DNA from: CAYUVA01 sp964448115 [NCBI: uncultured bacterium]
GTDB taxonomy: Bacteria > CAYUVA01
DNA: 64,000 nt
Assembly: GCA_964448115.1 (NCBI GenBank)
Contig: CAYUVA010000007.1
Location: 1 to 64,000 of the forward strand
Reading direction: 5' to 3'
The position numbers and the translations under genes are program-made. A model generated the notes under the pieces. That model had not been told where the DNA came from and made no database searches. It worked only from the letters and a program-made list of their open reading frames with translations. Each line of letters begins with the position of its first letter. Positions within the stretch are counted from its first letter, which is position 1. Shown one piece after another: positions 8,455-17,388 of this stretch.

Positions 8455-9567
8455 TTAAATTATAGGTTTTGGCAGAAATAACTCTCTAATTGCCTGAAAT
8501 GCAAAATTGTCTGTTAGTGTTGATAGAAAGTCTATCACTATCCTTTGATATAAAAGTTCATTATTATTGTACTCTGGTTCCTCCGAAAAATATAAAAATT
8601 TTCGATCTAAAATGAACTTACCGAATATTATAATAAATCTATGCTTTGATTTCATATACTTCTCAAAATCATCTTCAAACTCATTTATTTTATTAACTAA
8701 TATATCAAACAACGCGTTTAAAATATCCTTAACAGAGATTTTATATTCTATAATATTGGGATGACTATATATTCTTTCATAATTATACTTAAATAATTTT
8801 TCCATCAAATCTCTATTTTTACTAGATAATTGAATATTTTCTGAGTTCGAATTATCAATCAAATCTCCAACGAAAAAATCAACTATTTCGCCGTTTTTGC
8901 TGCCTATTTGGGCAGCAATATTTCCAGGTATTTCTGTCTCCTTTATTAAACCTGCGATTATTGCATCTTCAAGATCTCTTCCCAGATATGCTATTTTATC
9001 GACCATCCTTACTATACAACCTTCATAAGTAAAAGGATATGAATTGCCTTTCAAATTAGGGGAGACTGACGGGGAAATACAATAATCCAATTTTTCTCCA
9101 CAATGATTTACGATTCCATCTCGTACTGCCTGTGTAAGATTTAAGCCGATCAAAGGCTTTCGGTTTCTTGGTTTCTCGATTTTATCAACTATTCTAAGGC
9201 TATGTCTTTCGTGCTTGAAGCCTCCTATATCTTTTGCCAGTTTGTTGAGAACTTCCTCACCAGCATGACCGAAAGGTGGATGACCAAGGTCGTGTCCAAG
9301 ACCTATGGCACTAGCCAGCATCGGCTCACATTCAATCCCTTTCGCATGAAGTGCTTGACAGACAATGAATGATATAGTTGCCACATAAAGCGAGTGATCT
9401 AGTCGAGTGCAAACATGATCATTTTGAGAATAGAAAAAAACCTGCGTTTTATGTCTTAGACGCCTGAAGGCATGAGAGTATAATATTGCAGTATAATCTC
9501 GATCAAATTCTCCGCGCCCTTGCCCTAAATGCTCAATCTTTTCTTGTCTTTGGATCCGTGGATTCAT
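8455..9567 (-). CDS. dgt: Deoxyguanosinetriphosphate triphosphohydrolase (dGTPase-like HD protein)
   Basis: About 370 residues, the length of short dGTPase-like proteins. The N-terminus has 'FDRDYTAILYSHAFRRLRHKTQVF', shortened here as the family signature RRLRHKTQVF, followed by HSLYVATI (first metal His) and GHDLGHPPFGHAGE (HD motif). The enzyme hydrolyses dNTPs to deoxynucleoside and triphosphate. The start at 9567 (ATG) is preferred over the TTG one codon earlier; neither has a good Shine-Dalgarno sequence. It overlaps the upstream small gene by about 35 bases, suggesting translational coupling. The region is distinctly more AT-rich than its neighbours and has its own promoter, which suggests transfer. 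Some dGTPases act in phage defence; a housekeeping role is equally possible. Confidence 0.88.
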   Translation of the reverse strand: MNPRIQRQEKIEHLGQGRGEFDRDYTAILYSHAFRRLRHKTQVFFYSQNDHVCTRLDHSLYVATISFIVCQALHAKGIECEPMLASAIGLGHDLGHPPFGHAGEEVLNKLAKDIGGFKHERHSLRIVDKIEKPRNRKPLIGLNLTQAVRDGIVNHCGEKLDYCISPSVSPNLKGNSYPFTYEGCIVRMVDKIAYLGRDLEDAIIAGLIKETEIPGNIAAQIGSKNGEIVDFFVGDLIDNSNSENIQLSSKNRDLMEKLFKYNYERIYSHPNIIEYKISVKDILNALFDILVNKINEFEDDFEKYMKSKHRFIIIFGKFILDRKFLYFSEEPEYNNNELLYQRIVIDFLSTLTDNFAFQAIRELFLPKPII

Positions 9568-9742
9568 CAAATGGTTCCATATTATTCTTTCCGTTTTCGT
9601 TGCGCCATTGTTGTAGCACTATTTCCGCTTCTTGTTCTAAGGATGGCAAGTCTCCATTTAATGATATATTATCAAGCCCAAAAGGGTCGTGAATTGGGAG
9701 AATGATCGTCTCTGCTTTATTGTGATTCTTTGCTCGGGTCAT
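9533..9742 (-). CDS. Small protein of unknown function overlapping the dGTPase gene
   Basis: A 69-residue polar protein, rich in Asn, Asp and Glu, with no membrane segment. It starts MTRAKNHNKAETIILPIHDP and has an amphipathic stretch near 'SLEQEAEIVLQQW'. I do not recognise the family. It is very likely real: an AGGAG Shine-Dalgarno sequence sits 7 bases before the ATG, and a TTGACA-18-TATTTT promoter lies upstream. Its 3' end overlaps the dGTPase start, the usual sign of translational coupling, so it may regulate or partner the enzyme. Confidence 0.6.
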   Translation of the reverse strand: MTRAKNHNKAETIILPIHDPFGLDNISLNGDLPSLEQEAEIVLQQWRNENGKNNMEPFDESTDPKTRKD

Positions 9743-9765
9743 CTGTTACTCCTTTCATTAGTATT

Positions 9766-9795
9766 AAAATACTTTGTTATTAGCTTCACTGTCAA
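9766..9795 (-). promoter_or_regulatory. Putative promoter of the small gene-dGTPase unit
   Basis: Read on the minus strand, a perfect TTGACA (9790-9795) is followed after 18 bases by TATTTT (9766-9771), 23 bases before the start of the 69-residue gene. A short AGTATTAAAATACT inverted repeat overlaps the -10 box and might be an operator. Confidence 0.45.
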
Positions 9796-9813
9796 GATGA
9801 ATCATGGTTGAAA

Positions 9814-10623
9814 TCAATCTTCATACTCCAGCGCCTTGTCGATCAGGTGCTGCTTTGTGTAGTGTCCCAAGGTCATTATCTTGAACATACCTTCTTTGCC
9901 CAGCAGGCGAAGACGAATCTGAATCGGGCTTAAACCCTTTGAGTAAAGCTCCTTGGAGCGCTCGATAAGCTCTTCATAGAAGCTTAGTTTAGTTCTCAAC
10001 GCGCTTGCAGGATGGCGCTCGATCCTCCCGTGGCTGCAATAGAGCACCCTGGCATCAAGCTCGATTAGCTTTTTTAGCGAACTTAAGAACTCCTCCAGGC
10101 TCTCCTCGGGGCGCATCACCTTGACTCGCTCGTTTATAAACATATCGCCGGTGAAGAGCCAGCCATATTTAGGCTCGAAGAGGCAGATATGCTCTGGGCT
10201 GTGTCCCGGCGTGTGGATTATCTTGAATAGATGCTTATCCGTGTACACCTCGTCTGTCTCCAAAGGGGAAGCCTCCTCGCCGTTTATGTTTCCCCAGATA
10301 AGGCGCCGATAGGCTTGCATCTCACCTCTTAGCCTCCCAAGCTCATCAATACCTAAAGGGTGAATCTTGGGGGTTATGCCGAGTTCCTGCTTGATAACAG
10401 GATTGTTGCCCGCATGATCCTCGTGGTGATGCGTGTTGACCACCTGCTCGATAACGAGTTCCTTTATAATGCGACGGATCTCCTGGCTATTTCGAGGCTG
10501 TCCGGTATCGATAAGAAGCTTGTCAACATAAAAAAGACAGACCATGTAAACGCTCTTTCCGAACAGGCGCGAATAGGAACGAAGGCGGATGATCCCGTTA
10601 TCCAACAGGTCTTTCCTTATCAT
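9814..10623 (-). CDS. MBL-fold metallo-hydrolase
   Basis: A 269-residue soluble protein of the metallo-beta-lactamase fold. Its metal motif is THHHEDHAGN (HxHxDH), with further ligands in 'IIHTPGHSPEHICLF' and 'GDMFI', and a late His in 'LYCSHGRIE'. This arrangement fits the glyoxalase II-like/hydrolase branch rather than true beta-lactamases. Residues from about 200 to the end form a helical tail of winged-helix look, as in the LACTB2-like C-terminal domain. The substrate is unknown. It is transcribed away from parA, with about 150 bases between the two starts. Confidence 0.85.
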   Translation of the reverse strand: MIRKDLLDNGIIRLRSYSRLFGKSVYMVCLFYVDKLLIDTGQPRNSQEIRRIIKELVIEQVVNTHHHEDHAGNNPVIKQELGITPKIHPLGIDELGRLRGEMQAYRRLIWGNINGEEASPLETDEVYTDKHLFKIIHTPGHSPEHICLFEPKYGWLFTGDMFINERVKVMRPEESLEEFLSSLKKLIELDARVLYCSHGRIERHPASALRTKLSFYEELIERSKELYSKGLSPIQIRLRLLGKEGMFKIMTLGHYTKQHLIDKALEYED

Positions 10624-10710
10624 TAGCTTTACCCTAAAGTAGCATTATCTTATCAAGCAGCTTCTCTTTGATATTTTTTTTCTAAGAGTATGTCAATAAC
10701 CCGAAGCAGA

Positions 10711-10738
10711 TAGACCTTGAATATTGTGAACCTATAAT
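10711..10738 (+). promoter_or_regulatory. Putative parAB promoter
   Basis: A perfect TATAAT at 10733-10738 is preceded after 16 bases by TAGACC at 10711-10716. It is 33 bases before the parA ATG, which itself lacks a clear Shine-Dalgarno sequence. Confidence 0.4.
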
Positions 10739-10771
10739 ATAGACTCAAATGGATATTTGAATAGATGACAA

Positions 10772-11587
10772 ATGCAAGATAAAGAGACAAAAGGCAACGG
10801 CAGCATTACTATCGCCATGGCGAATCAAAAAGGCGGGGTAGGGAAGACCACCACCACCTTGAATCTCGGTGCAGCAATAGCACAGCAAGGGAAGAAGGTG
10901 CTGCTGGTTGATCTCGATCCCCAGGCATCCCTCACCATAAGCCTGCGCATCGATATCATAGCCTTAAAATATTCAATCTGCGATATCCTATCCAAGGTGG
11001 ATGATGTAGAGGAGGAGGAGCTTTACAATCTAATAAGCTCCACCATCTTGAAGGTTTCTGACACTGAGCTTTACCTGATACCATCGCACATATCCCTTTC
11101 CAGCCTGGAGGTGAACCTGTTCAATGCCTATGGCAGGGAGCGAATACTGAAGAATGCACTCAGCTTGATCCAGGACGAATATGACCTGGTCATCATCGAT
11201 TGTCCCCCTTCCCTAAGCCTTTTAACTACCAATGCATTAACTGCTGCCGATTGCATCATAATACCGATCAGCACCGACTTTCTAGCCATCGAGGGTGCAA
11301 AACTGCTGTACAGAACCTACAAAGTGGTAAAAAAGAAACTCAATCGCGACCTTAAAATACTTGGTATTCTAGCCACCAGGCATGACAAGCGGACAAGGCA
11401 TAACAACGAAGCCCTCGAGGAGATAAGAAGGCTGTATGGCGAACTAGTTTTTAACACCGTGATACACTCGTCGGTCGATCTAATGGACGCCAGCCTTAAG
11501 GGAGTCCCCGCCTATAAATATGACGCCGCCTCTCGATGCGCTGGCGAATACCAATCACTGGCAAAGGAGGTCATCGACCGTGGCTAA
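10772..11587 (+). CDS. parA: ParA/Soj chromosome-partitioning ATPase
   Basis: A 271-residue deviant Walker-type ATPase. The P loop [14 protein letters not shown] begins near residue 19, followed by [11 protein letters not shown] and the switch region '[15 protein letters not shown]'. There is no N-terminal DNA-binding extension, so it is of the short chromosomal Soj type. ParA drives segregation of ParB-parS complexes and helps position origins. The start is the ATG at 10772 ([10 protein letters not shown]). parB begins within the last codons with an 8-base overlap. In many bacteria parAB lie near the replication origin, but no dnaA, gidA or rnpA is present here. Confidence 0.93.
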   Translation: MQDKETKGNGSITIAMANQKGGVGKTTTTLNLGAAIAQQGKKVLLVDLDPQASLTISLRIDIIALKYSICDILSKVDDVEEEELYNLISSTILKVSDTELYLIPSHISLSSLEVNLFNAYGRERILKNALSLIQDEYDLVIIDCPPSLSLLTTNALTAADCIIIPISTDFLAIEGAKLLYRTYKVVKKKLNRDLKILGILATRHDKRTRHNNEALEEIRRLYGELVFNTVIHSSVDLMDASLKGVPAYKYDAASRCAGEYQSLAKEVIDRG

Positions 11588-12530
11588 GAAAAGAACATCA
11601 TTCTCCGAGAGAACCATACCCAAAGACACCATAGAGGAGAAAAAGGAGGAGAACCTCCACGAGCAATCCCCATTATTATCCGAGCAATTCATTGACCGCA
11701 TCGTGGAGCTTCCCATCAACCTTATAACAGCCAATCCAGACCAACCGCGAAAAAACATAACTCCCTCCAGCATCAACGACCTCACAGAGTCGATAAAAGC
11801 ACATGGGCTACTGCAACCGATCGTGGTTAGACCACACGGCGATGGGTACCAGGTCATAGCTGGCGAACGAAGATACCTCGCCTGCAAGAAAGCCGGGCTG
11901 ACCCGCATTCAAGCCCTGGTCAAGCAAAAGGATGATGAGCAGACCACAGTGCTCGCCTTGGTGGAGAACATCCAACGCGAGGATCTAAACGACATCGACA
12001 AGGCTGTTGCGCTTCGCGACCTGAAGAAAAGAACCAACCGAAGCTGGGATGATATCGCAAAGGAAGTAGGCATATCAAAAAGATTAGTCTTCTTCTTGAT
12101 AGCACTTTTAGACCTGCCAGAGCAGATGAAGGAAGCAATCCGCAAGAAGAAGCTCTACGAGAAGCATGGTAGAGCGCTGCGCAAGCTACAAAAAGATCCC
12201 GCCAGACAGCAAGAGCTTTTCGAGCTCTTGTTAAAACAGAAGCCCTCCGGGGACGATTCCATAAAGATCGCCACCGAGATGCTCAAGCCCAAAGAGCCGA
12301 TCAGCGCTACTGAGGCTTATGCCGCAATCTTCAAGGAAAAGCCACAACAGGCTCAGAACCAGATCGAAAAGAAGGACTACATCGCCCTGACCCAATCCAA
12401 GGTCTCCAGCCTGCGGAAATTCTTGGATAGGCTTCCCATCAAAGAGCTTGACAAGTCTGAGAAGAAAGGGCTTTCCAGGGAGCTTGATTCGCTCAGCAAC
12501 TACCTGGAGAGTATCAGAAAAAAGCTCTAG
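11580..12530 (+). CDS. parB: ParB chromosome-partitioning protein (Spo0J)
   Basis: About 316 residues. Start chosen at GTG 11580 ([10 protein letters not shown]), which has AGGAGG nine bases upstream within parA and overlaps the parA stop; a longer in-frame start would have no ribosome site. The ParB N domain has '[11 protein letters not shown]', the CTPase motif [12 protein letters not shown] and '[15 protein letters not shown]'. A helix-turn-helix follows ('[18 protein letters not shown]'), then a C-terminal dimerisation region. It is a CTP-dependent clamp that loads at parS and spreads. A parS-like site is present at 61143-61158. Confidence 0.93.
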   Translation: MAKKRTSFSERTIPKDTIEEKKEENLHEQSPLLSEQFIDRIVELPINLITANPDQPRKNITPSSINDLTESIKAHGLLQPIVVRPHGDGYQVIAGERRYLACKKAGLTRIQALVKQKDDEQTTVLALVENIQREDLNDIDKAVALRDLKKRTNRSWDDIAKEVGISKRLVFFLIALLDLPEQMKEAIRKKKLYEKHGRALRKLQKDPARQQELFELLLKQKPSGDDSIKIATEMLKPKEPISATEAYAAIFKEKPQQAQNQIEKKDYIALTQSKVSSLRKFLDRLPIKELDKSEKKGLSRELDSLSNYLESIRKKL

Positions 12531-12547
12531 CCTTAGAATATTTGAAT

Positions 12548-12576
12548 TTGCCCCCGTTTATTTTTAGGGCTATAAT
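12548..12576 (+). promoter_or_regulatory. Putative promoter of the C25 peptidase gene
   Basis: TTGCCC at 12548-12553 and a perfect TATAAT at 12571-12576 with 17 bases between them. The start codon follows 57 bases later after a GGAG ribosome site. Confidence 0.5.
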
Positions 12577-12633
12577 AAGCCTGTTGATATAGCAGATTGA
12601 TCGAAAAATCGAATAAAGGAGATATAAAATACT

Positions 12634-15600
12634 ATGTATAGGTGGAAAGATACTATGCATCTGAAAGACTTATATTTCATAGGCATTTGTATCACAATAA
12701 TTGCACTGTTCTTCCTAAGCGGTGCAGAAGCGAAGTATCTCAGCGCTGGAATGCAGATTAACGATGACAATCCGGTGTTGAATGTCATCGAACACGACTC
12801 TCAACGCATTGTACTTGAGATCGTCGTGCCCGGCTTCTATTCTACTGAGCATAATATCAAGGGGGATGTTTACCAGTTCTTGCATATCGCCGGTGAGATG
12901 CACACTAGCGAGCCGGGCAAGCCGAAGCTCCCCACCATTATACGCAAGATAGCCATCCCTGATGACAAGGATGTACAAGTCAGTATAATCCGCCAGGATG
13001 CCTTGAGTTATGAGGGTTTCAATGTCTTTCCAGTGGAGCGACCAACTACCGACTCTGTAAGTATAGATGACTTCGTAAAAGACGAGCAGTTTTATCGTCA
13101 ACACACCATGTACCCTGCTAAGACAGTACGATACAATGGACCCGGCATCTGGAGGGACTGTCGAATCATTGCCCTCAAATACACCCCATTTCAGTACAAT
13201 CCTGCACAAAAGCTGCTTCGGTTTTATCCATATACCAGGATTGAGATAAGCTTCAGCGGTAAGTCAGATGTCAATGTGCTTGAGCGGAAAAGGTGGGAAA
13301 TAAGACCTGGATTGTGGAAATCATACAAATACCTGATCCTCAATTTCGAGCAGTACGCCAAGCAAAATGGCTTAAGAAAGCAGACCAGCAGCAAAAAAGC
13401 TACGCCCAAGTACCTTATCATCGGAACGGATGATCTCTGCTGCCATGTCGGCTCGCTGGTCGATTGGCGAACCAAGAGCGGCATTTACACCATCACAGAG
13501 CGCTTATCCAATATCGGCAGCACTGCCGAGGCTATTAAGAACTATATTACTCAGCAATATAACGACAACGGCATCGAGTATGTGCTTCTGGTTGGGGATG
13601 TGGATGATCTGCCGGCATATAATGGCTATGGCTTTTTATCTGATCACTGGTACACCTTGATCGAGGGTGATGATCTGTATTCTGATATCAATATCGGCAG
13701 AATAGTCGCCCTGACTGCTATGCAGGTTCAGCACCAGATAAACAAGGTGCTCAACTACGAGCTGGATCCAGTGGTTGGCGACTGGCCTAAAAGGACTATA
13801 CTGGCAGCCCATGAACAAAGCTACCCCGGCAAATATACCGAGTGCAAGGAGCAGATACGGACTTACAATTATAACTTCGTGCAACCTATCTTCGATACCG
13901 CATATCCCCCAGAGGGCGGTAATAATGAACAGGTGGAGGCTGCTATCAATCAAGGGAGGGGTATCACCAACTATCGGGGACATGGTGATACAACCTCCTG
14001 GTCATGGGCGCCGCAATGGACAAAATCAAACATCAATCGACTCAACAACGCGGGCAAGCTATCGGTGGTGCTCAATATCTGCTGTTTGAATGCTGCCATG
14101 GATTCAAGCAGCGAAACCCTGGCTGAAAGCTGGGGCTACGGACAATACGGAGCTGTGGGAAACCTGGCTGCTACTGACCCATCCTACACGGTGGAGAATC
14201 ATACCTTCGACAAGGAGATCTACAAGGCAGTTTATGACCAGGGCGTGCGCAACATCATGGATGTAATCAATATCGCCAAGAATGTTATTATTGACCAAAG
14301 CTCCAATGGACAGACCAATGCAAAGATGTATTTGTGGCTTGGAGATCCAGCTAATATGATCTGGTCGAACAGCCAAAGACCGGTTACAGTGGAACATAGC
14401 GGGATGGTGCCTATCGGCGAATCCGAATTTGAGGTTACCGTTACCACCATGACCCAGATGCCGGTGGAAAACGCCCAAGTCTGCCTATGGCAGGATGAGA
14501 ATGCTTACTACACGGGATTTACAGACAGCTTTGGCATAGCAACTATACCAGTCAACCCAACGGAAGTGGGTATGATGAGTATATGCGTAACCGGGCAGAA
14601 CATACTTCCTTATGAGGCGACCATACCTACTATGGTGTCCGGATGCGGAATGATTACAATAAAAGGAAGCACACATAGCTGCACCGACCAGGTAACCATC
14701 AAGCTCTGGGATGCAGATCTAAATAGCGATCCAGGGGCTATTGACACGGTGGATATCCTGATCGTCTCCGAGAGCGATCCAGCAGGAGTAACCGTTACAC
14801 TTACCGAGACTGAGCCAGATATCGGCGCTTTTGAAGGGATGGTGCAATTTTCTCCCAGCGCAAGCGGGCCTGATACCATCAAGGTCGGGCATGGAGACCT
14901 GGTGCAAGCCATTTACAACGATGAGGACTGCGAAGGGGAGCCACAACAAAGCACTGACTCCACAACCACAGATTGCATCGGTCCTAATATCTCTGGGGTC
15001 GATGTGCCTAATATGACCAATGTGGCTGCCCAGATCGTGTGGACAACCGATGAACCGAGCAACAGTATCGTCAGGTACGGCAAGACCAGCGAGTTAGGCA
15101 ACGAAGAGATAATCGAAGACCTTGAGATAAATCATGAGGTTATTCTCTATGGTCTCGAAGAGGATACCGAGTACTACTTCGAGGTAGAGTCGGTAGATCC
15201 CTATGGTAACAGCACGGTCTTTGATAACGGAGGTCAATATATCCGTTTTAGAACCAAGAGGATGGTTTTTGCATTCTATGATGACTTCAACTTTAGGAAG
15301 GGCTGGAGTATAAACGGCGGACAGTGGGAACGGGACTTCCCGCAGGGAAGGGGCGGGGGCACTCCACCCTTCGGTGGCGGCAATCCTGATCCCGAGCACG
15401 ATCATACCAGCGGAACCGGCAAGGTAATAGGAACCGACCTGACCCAGGATGGCAACTACGATACAGGCTCCATCTCCAGCATCACTTCGCCGTCCATAAA
15501 CTGCACCGGGATGACCGGCTGCCAGCTAAACTTCTTCCAGTGGCTGAATGTAGGCGAGGGAATGATACCCTTCGGTGATGGAGATAACGCCTTTATTGAT

Positions 15601-16296
15601 ATATCCGGCAATGGTGGCTTCTCCTGGGTCGAGATCTGGCGCAATACTCACGACATAACCGATAATGAGTGGAAAGAGCGCAACTACGATATCTCATTCT
15701 GGGCTGACAATAAGCCAAATGTGAAGGTGCGCTTCAGGCTTGAGGCTCGAGCCTGGATGAGCGCCTATAGCGGCTGGAATGTAGATGATGTGCTGATCAG
15801 GGGATATGCGCACGCCGGGGTGCCGACCGCTACACCAACATTCAATCCGACATATACCCCAACCCCGACTGGACAGGTGGCAACTCCGACGCCGACTGCG
15901 ACCTATACGGCAACTCCTACCCCCCCGGGTCCGACCTGGACTCCATCACCGACCCTTCCAGCTGATACACCTACCCCGACTAGGGTACCTGGTGATGCTC
16001 CTTCAGTACGCATCGCTGGCTATTGGGATTCGAGGATCCACGCTAGCAGCGGGGGCATCATGCAGATCATCGCTATTGCTGATACAGCTCAGGGTGTCCC
16101 CGCCGACAAGTGCGAGGTATGCTATGGAGGTCTCCCCATCGGTTTAGAGATTCCCCGTTACAATGAAGGGGTCTTCTGGCTCACCTATTTGCCTATCCAA
16201 CCCGGCGCACCGCAAGGGAAATTTTTAATGGAGCTTATGCCTAGTTTGCAAACAATAGAAGGAAATCTCTGGCCGTATTTCATTGTAGGCGACTAA
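12634..16296 (+). CDS. Secreted C25 (gingipain-type) cysteine peptidase with PT linker and C-terminal domain
   Basis: A 1220-residue exported protein. The signal peptide ends near 'FFLSGAEA'. A propeptide-like region follows to about residue 240, then a C25 peptidase domain to about residue 590. His450 lies in YRGHGD and the Cys pair 483-484 in 'LNICCLNAAM'; Cys484 aligns with the catalytic Cys of gingipain's ACVNG, and the His-Cys spacing matches that family. Next come Ig-like and FN3-like beta domains (about 595-905; 'WTTDEPSNSIVRYGKTSELG') and a probable jelly-roll domain (905-1065). A Thr/Pro linker (about 1066-1122) precedes a C-terminal domain starting SVRIAGYWDSR. That domain recurs in two other proteins of the window. 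Substrates are unknown; type II secretion is the likeliest exporter but unproven. Confidence 0.85.
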   Translation: MYRWKDTMHLKDLYFIGICITIIALFFLSGAEAKYLSAGMQINDDNPVLNVIEHDSQRIVLEIVVPGFYSTEHNIKGDVYQFLHIAGEMHTSEPGKPKLPTIIRKIAIPDDKDVQVSIIRQDALSYEGFNVFPVERPTTDSVSIDDFVKDEQFYRQHTMYPAKTVRYNGPGIWRDCRIIALKYTPFQYNPAQKLLRFYPYTRIEISFSGKSDVNVLERKRWEIRPGLWKSYKYLILNFEQYAKQNGLRKQTSSKKATPKYLIIGTDDLCCHVGSLVDWRTKSGIYTITERLSNIGSTAEAIKNYITQQYNDNGIEYVLLVGDVDDLPAYNGYGFLSDHWYTLIEGDDLYSDINIGRIVALTAMQVQHQINKVLNYELDPVVGDWPKRTILAAHEQSYPGKYTECKEQIRTYNYNFVQPIFDTAYPPEGGNNEQVEAAINQGRGITNYRGHGDTTSWSWAPQWTKSNINRLNNAGKLSVVLNICCLNAAMDSSSETLAESWGYGQYGAVGNLAATDPSYTVENHTFDKEIYKAVYDQGVRNIMDVINIAKNVIIDQSSNGQTNAKMYLWLGDPANMIWSNSQRPVTVEHSGMVPIGESEFEVTVTTMTQMPVENAQVCLWQDENAYYTGFTDSFGIATIPVNPTEVGMMSICVTGQNILPYEATIPTMVSGCGMITIKGSTHSCTDQVTIKLWDADLNSDPGAIDTVDILIVSESDPAGVTVTLTETEPDIGAFEGMVQFSPSASGPDTIKVGHGDLVQAIYNDEDCEGEPQQSTDSTTTDCIGPNISGVDVPNMTNVAAQIVWTTDEPSNSIVRYGKTSELGNEEIIEDLEINHEVILYGLEEDTEYYFEVESVDPYGNSTVFDNGGQYIRFRTKRMVFAFYDDFNFRKGWSINGGQWERDFPQGRGGGTPPFGGGNPDPEHDHTSGTGKVIGTDLTQDGNYDTGSISSITSPSINCTGMTGCQLNFFQWLNVGEGMIPFGDGDNAFIDISGNGGFSWVEIWRNTHDITDNEWKERNYDISFWADNKPNVKVRFRLEARAWMSAYSGWNVDDVLIRGYAHAGVPTATPTFNPTYTPTPTGQVATPTPTATYTATPTPPGPTWTPSPTLPADTPTPTRVPGDAPSVRIAGYWDSRIHASSGGIMQIIAIADTAQGVPADKCEVCYGGLPIGLEIPRYNEGVFWLTYLPIQPGAPQGKFLMELMPSLQTIEGNLWPYFIVGD

Positions 16297-16316
16297 GAGA
16301 GGCTCGTTAGGAAGCA

Positions 16317-16340
16317 AACTGTTTCAATTATGAGACAGTT
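16317..16340. terminator. Possible hairpin after the C25 peptidase gene
   Basis: Arms AACTGTTTC and GAGACAGTT pair over nine positions (one G-T) around an AATTAT loop, 20 bases after the stop codon. What follows is AATTTAAAT, not a clean T tract, so termination here is only possible. Confidence 0.3.
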
Positions 16341-16429
16341 AATTTAAATAGAACTCCAGCGTGCTTGAAACATGGAAGGGTGTTTTTTCTATACAGTTTG
16401 TTTCCCCAAAGAGTATGCTGCTTGTAAAA

Positions 16430-16501
16430 TAGCGCTACGGGGAATCGAACCCCGGCTTGATGGCTGAGAACCACCTGTCCTAACCACTAGACGATAGCGC
16501 C
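16430..16501 (-). tRNA. tRNA-Glu (anticodon CTC)
   Basis: Cloverleaf with acceptor GGCGCTA/TAGCGCT (a G-U at the first pair), anticodon loop TTCTCAG on GGTGG/CCATC, and T arm GGGGTTCGATTCCCC. Anticodon CTC reads GAG. Discriminator A, no encoded CCA. The D-arm GTCTAGTGGTTAGGAC is typical of tRNA-Glu. Confidence 0.97.
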
Positions 16502-16561
16502 GCCGTTCCTTCCCTTTATAAATAAAGGGAAGGGATGAGGATTGCATAGGCTCAATCCTCA

Positions 16562-16632
16562 CTGGGAGAGGAGGATTCGAACCCCCATAGGCGGATCCAG
16601 AGTCCGCAGTCCTACCATTGGACGATCTCCCA
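16562..16632 (-). tRNA. tRNA-Gln (anticodon CTG)
   Basis: Cloverleaf with acceptor TGGGAGA/TCTCCCA, anticodon loop CTCTGGA on GCGGA/TCCGC, and T arm with GGTTCGAATCC. Anticodon CTG reads CAG. The U1-A72 pair is a known tRNA-Gln identity feature. No encoded CCA. It lies 60 bases upstream of tRNA-Glu on the same strand, so the two are probably cotranscribed. Confidence 0.97.
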
Positions 16633-16807
16633 AGGCTCGCTTAAAAATCGCAATGTCAAAATAGCTCCCTATAATATAGGAGTATATCCCCCTTTTGTCA
16701 AGTTAATTTTTACTTTCTCGCCGCTTGCCAACCTCCAGCAAATAGGTTTTGTTAAATTTCATGATATCTTGATTTAATATGGCTTAAAGGCTAAGATACT
16801 AGGGAGG

Positions 16808-16861
16808 ATGCCCAAGGCATTAGCCTAGGACTTTTATCTGCTTGCAGACTATGCTAGGCTA
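16808..16861 (+). promoter_or_regulatory. Structured leader: two hairpins before the LapA-like gene
   Basis: ATGCC-CAA-GGCAT (16808-16820) is followed at once by TAGCCTAG (16821-16828) pairing with CTAGGCTA (16854-16861). Inside that outer stem is TCTG-CTTG-CAGA, a stem capped by the stable CUUG tetraloop. The next gene starts 35 bases on. No known riboswitch class is matched; it may be a regulatory leader or a small RNA. Confidence 0.35.
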
Positions 16862-16896
16862 GATGGGAAAATGATAGATACGGAGTAACAAGGACA

Positions 16897-17313
16897 ATGG
16901 GAAAAAAGATAAAGATATTGCTTGGAGTAGTTATTTTCTTTGCTGCGGTGATCTTCGCATACTTCAATAGCCAGAAGGTAACCCTTTATTACTGGGAGGA
17001 TAAACCGATACCCCTTTTAGGTTATGAGGCCATAAAGGTTGAGCCATCACCGGGAATGGATCCCATAGAGAAAAGAGGTGATGCAAGAGGGATACCATTA
17101 TTCCTTTTGATCATTATCTCCTTTGTCCTTGGATTCGCCACCAACTGGATGCTAAGTCTTCGGGATTACATAAAGGTCAAGTGGAATCTTAGAAAGACCA
17201 ACCGGGAGCTGAAGAAAGCTAAAAAGGATAAGGTTTCTTATCAAGCCAAACCAGAGTCGGTACCCACTGTGGAAAAAGCTGCCTCCAAAGAGAATAAACC
17301 ACAGGCTCCTTGA
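16897..17313 (+). CDS. LapA-like (DUF1049) inner-membrane protein
   Basis: A 138-residue protein with two membrane segments (about 5-23 and 66-88), joined by a short periplasmic loop and followed by a charged, probably helical cytoplasmic tail. The layout, with 'VIFAYFNSQKVTLYYW' in the first half and 'FLLIIISFVLGFATNWM' in the second, is that of LapA-domain proteins. In Escherichia coli LapA works with LapB in controlling LPS synthesis. The loop between the segments is longer than usual. No lapB is visible. A GGAG and AAGGA upstream support the start at 16897. Confidence 0.75.
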   Translation: MGKKIKILLGVVIFFAAVIFAYFNSQKVTLYYWEDKPIPLLGYEAIKVEPSPGMDPIEKRGDARGIPLFLLIIISFVLGFATNWMLSLRDYIKVKWNLRKTNRELKKAKKDKVSYQAKPESVPTVEKAASKENKPQAP

Positions 17314-17340
17314 TGCAAGGTTAAGACAAAATAGCAATAT

Positions 17341-17369
17341 TCGAATATCTTTCTTATTCGCGCTATAAT
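17341..17369 (+). promoter_or_regulatory. Putative promoter of the sensor kinase gene
   Basis: A perfect TATAAT at 17364-17369 with TCGAAT 17 bases upstream. Only 19 bases separate the -10 box from the ATG and there is no Shine-Dalgarno sequence, so the message would have a very short leader. Confidence 0.45.
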
Positions 17370-17388
17370 CAAATCTAACTGATTTCCG

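Noticed and set aside
15806-16147. 113-codon frame within the C25 peptidase PT linker
   Set aside because: An Arg/Pro/His-rich frame-shadow of the Thr/Pro linker with no ribosome site or family.
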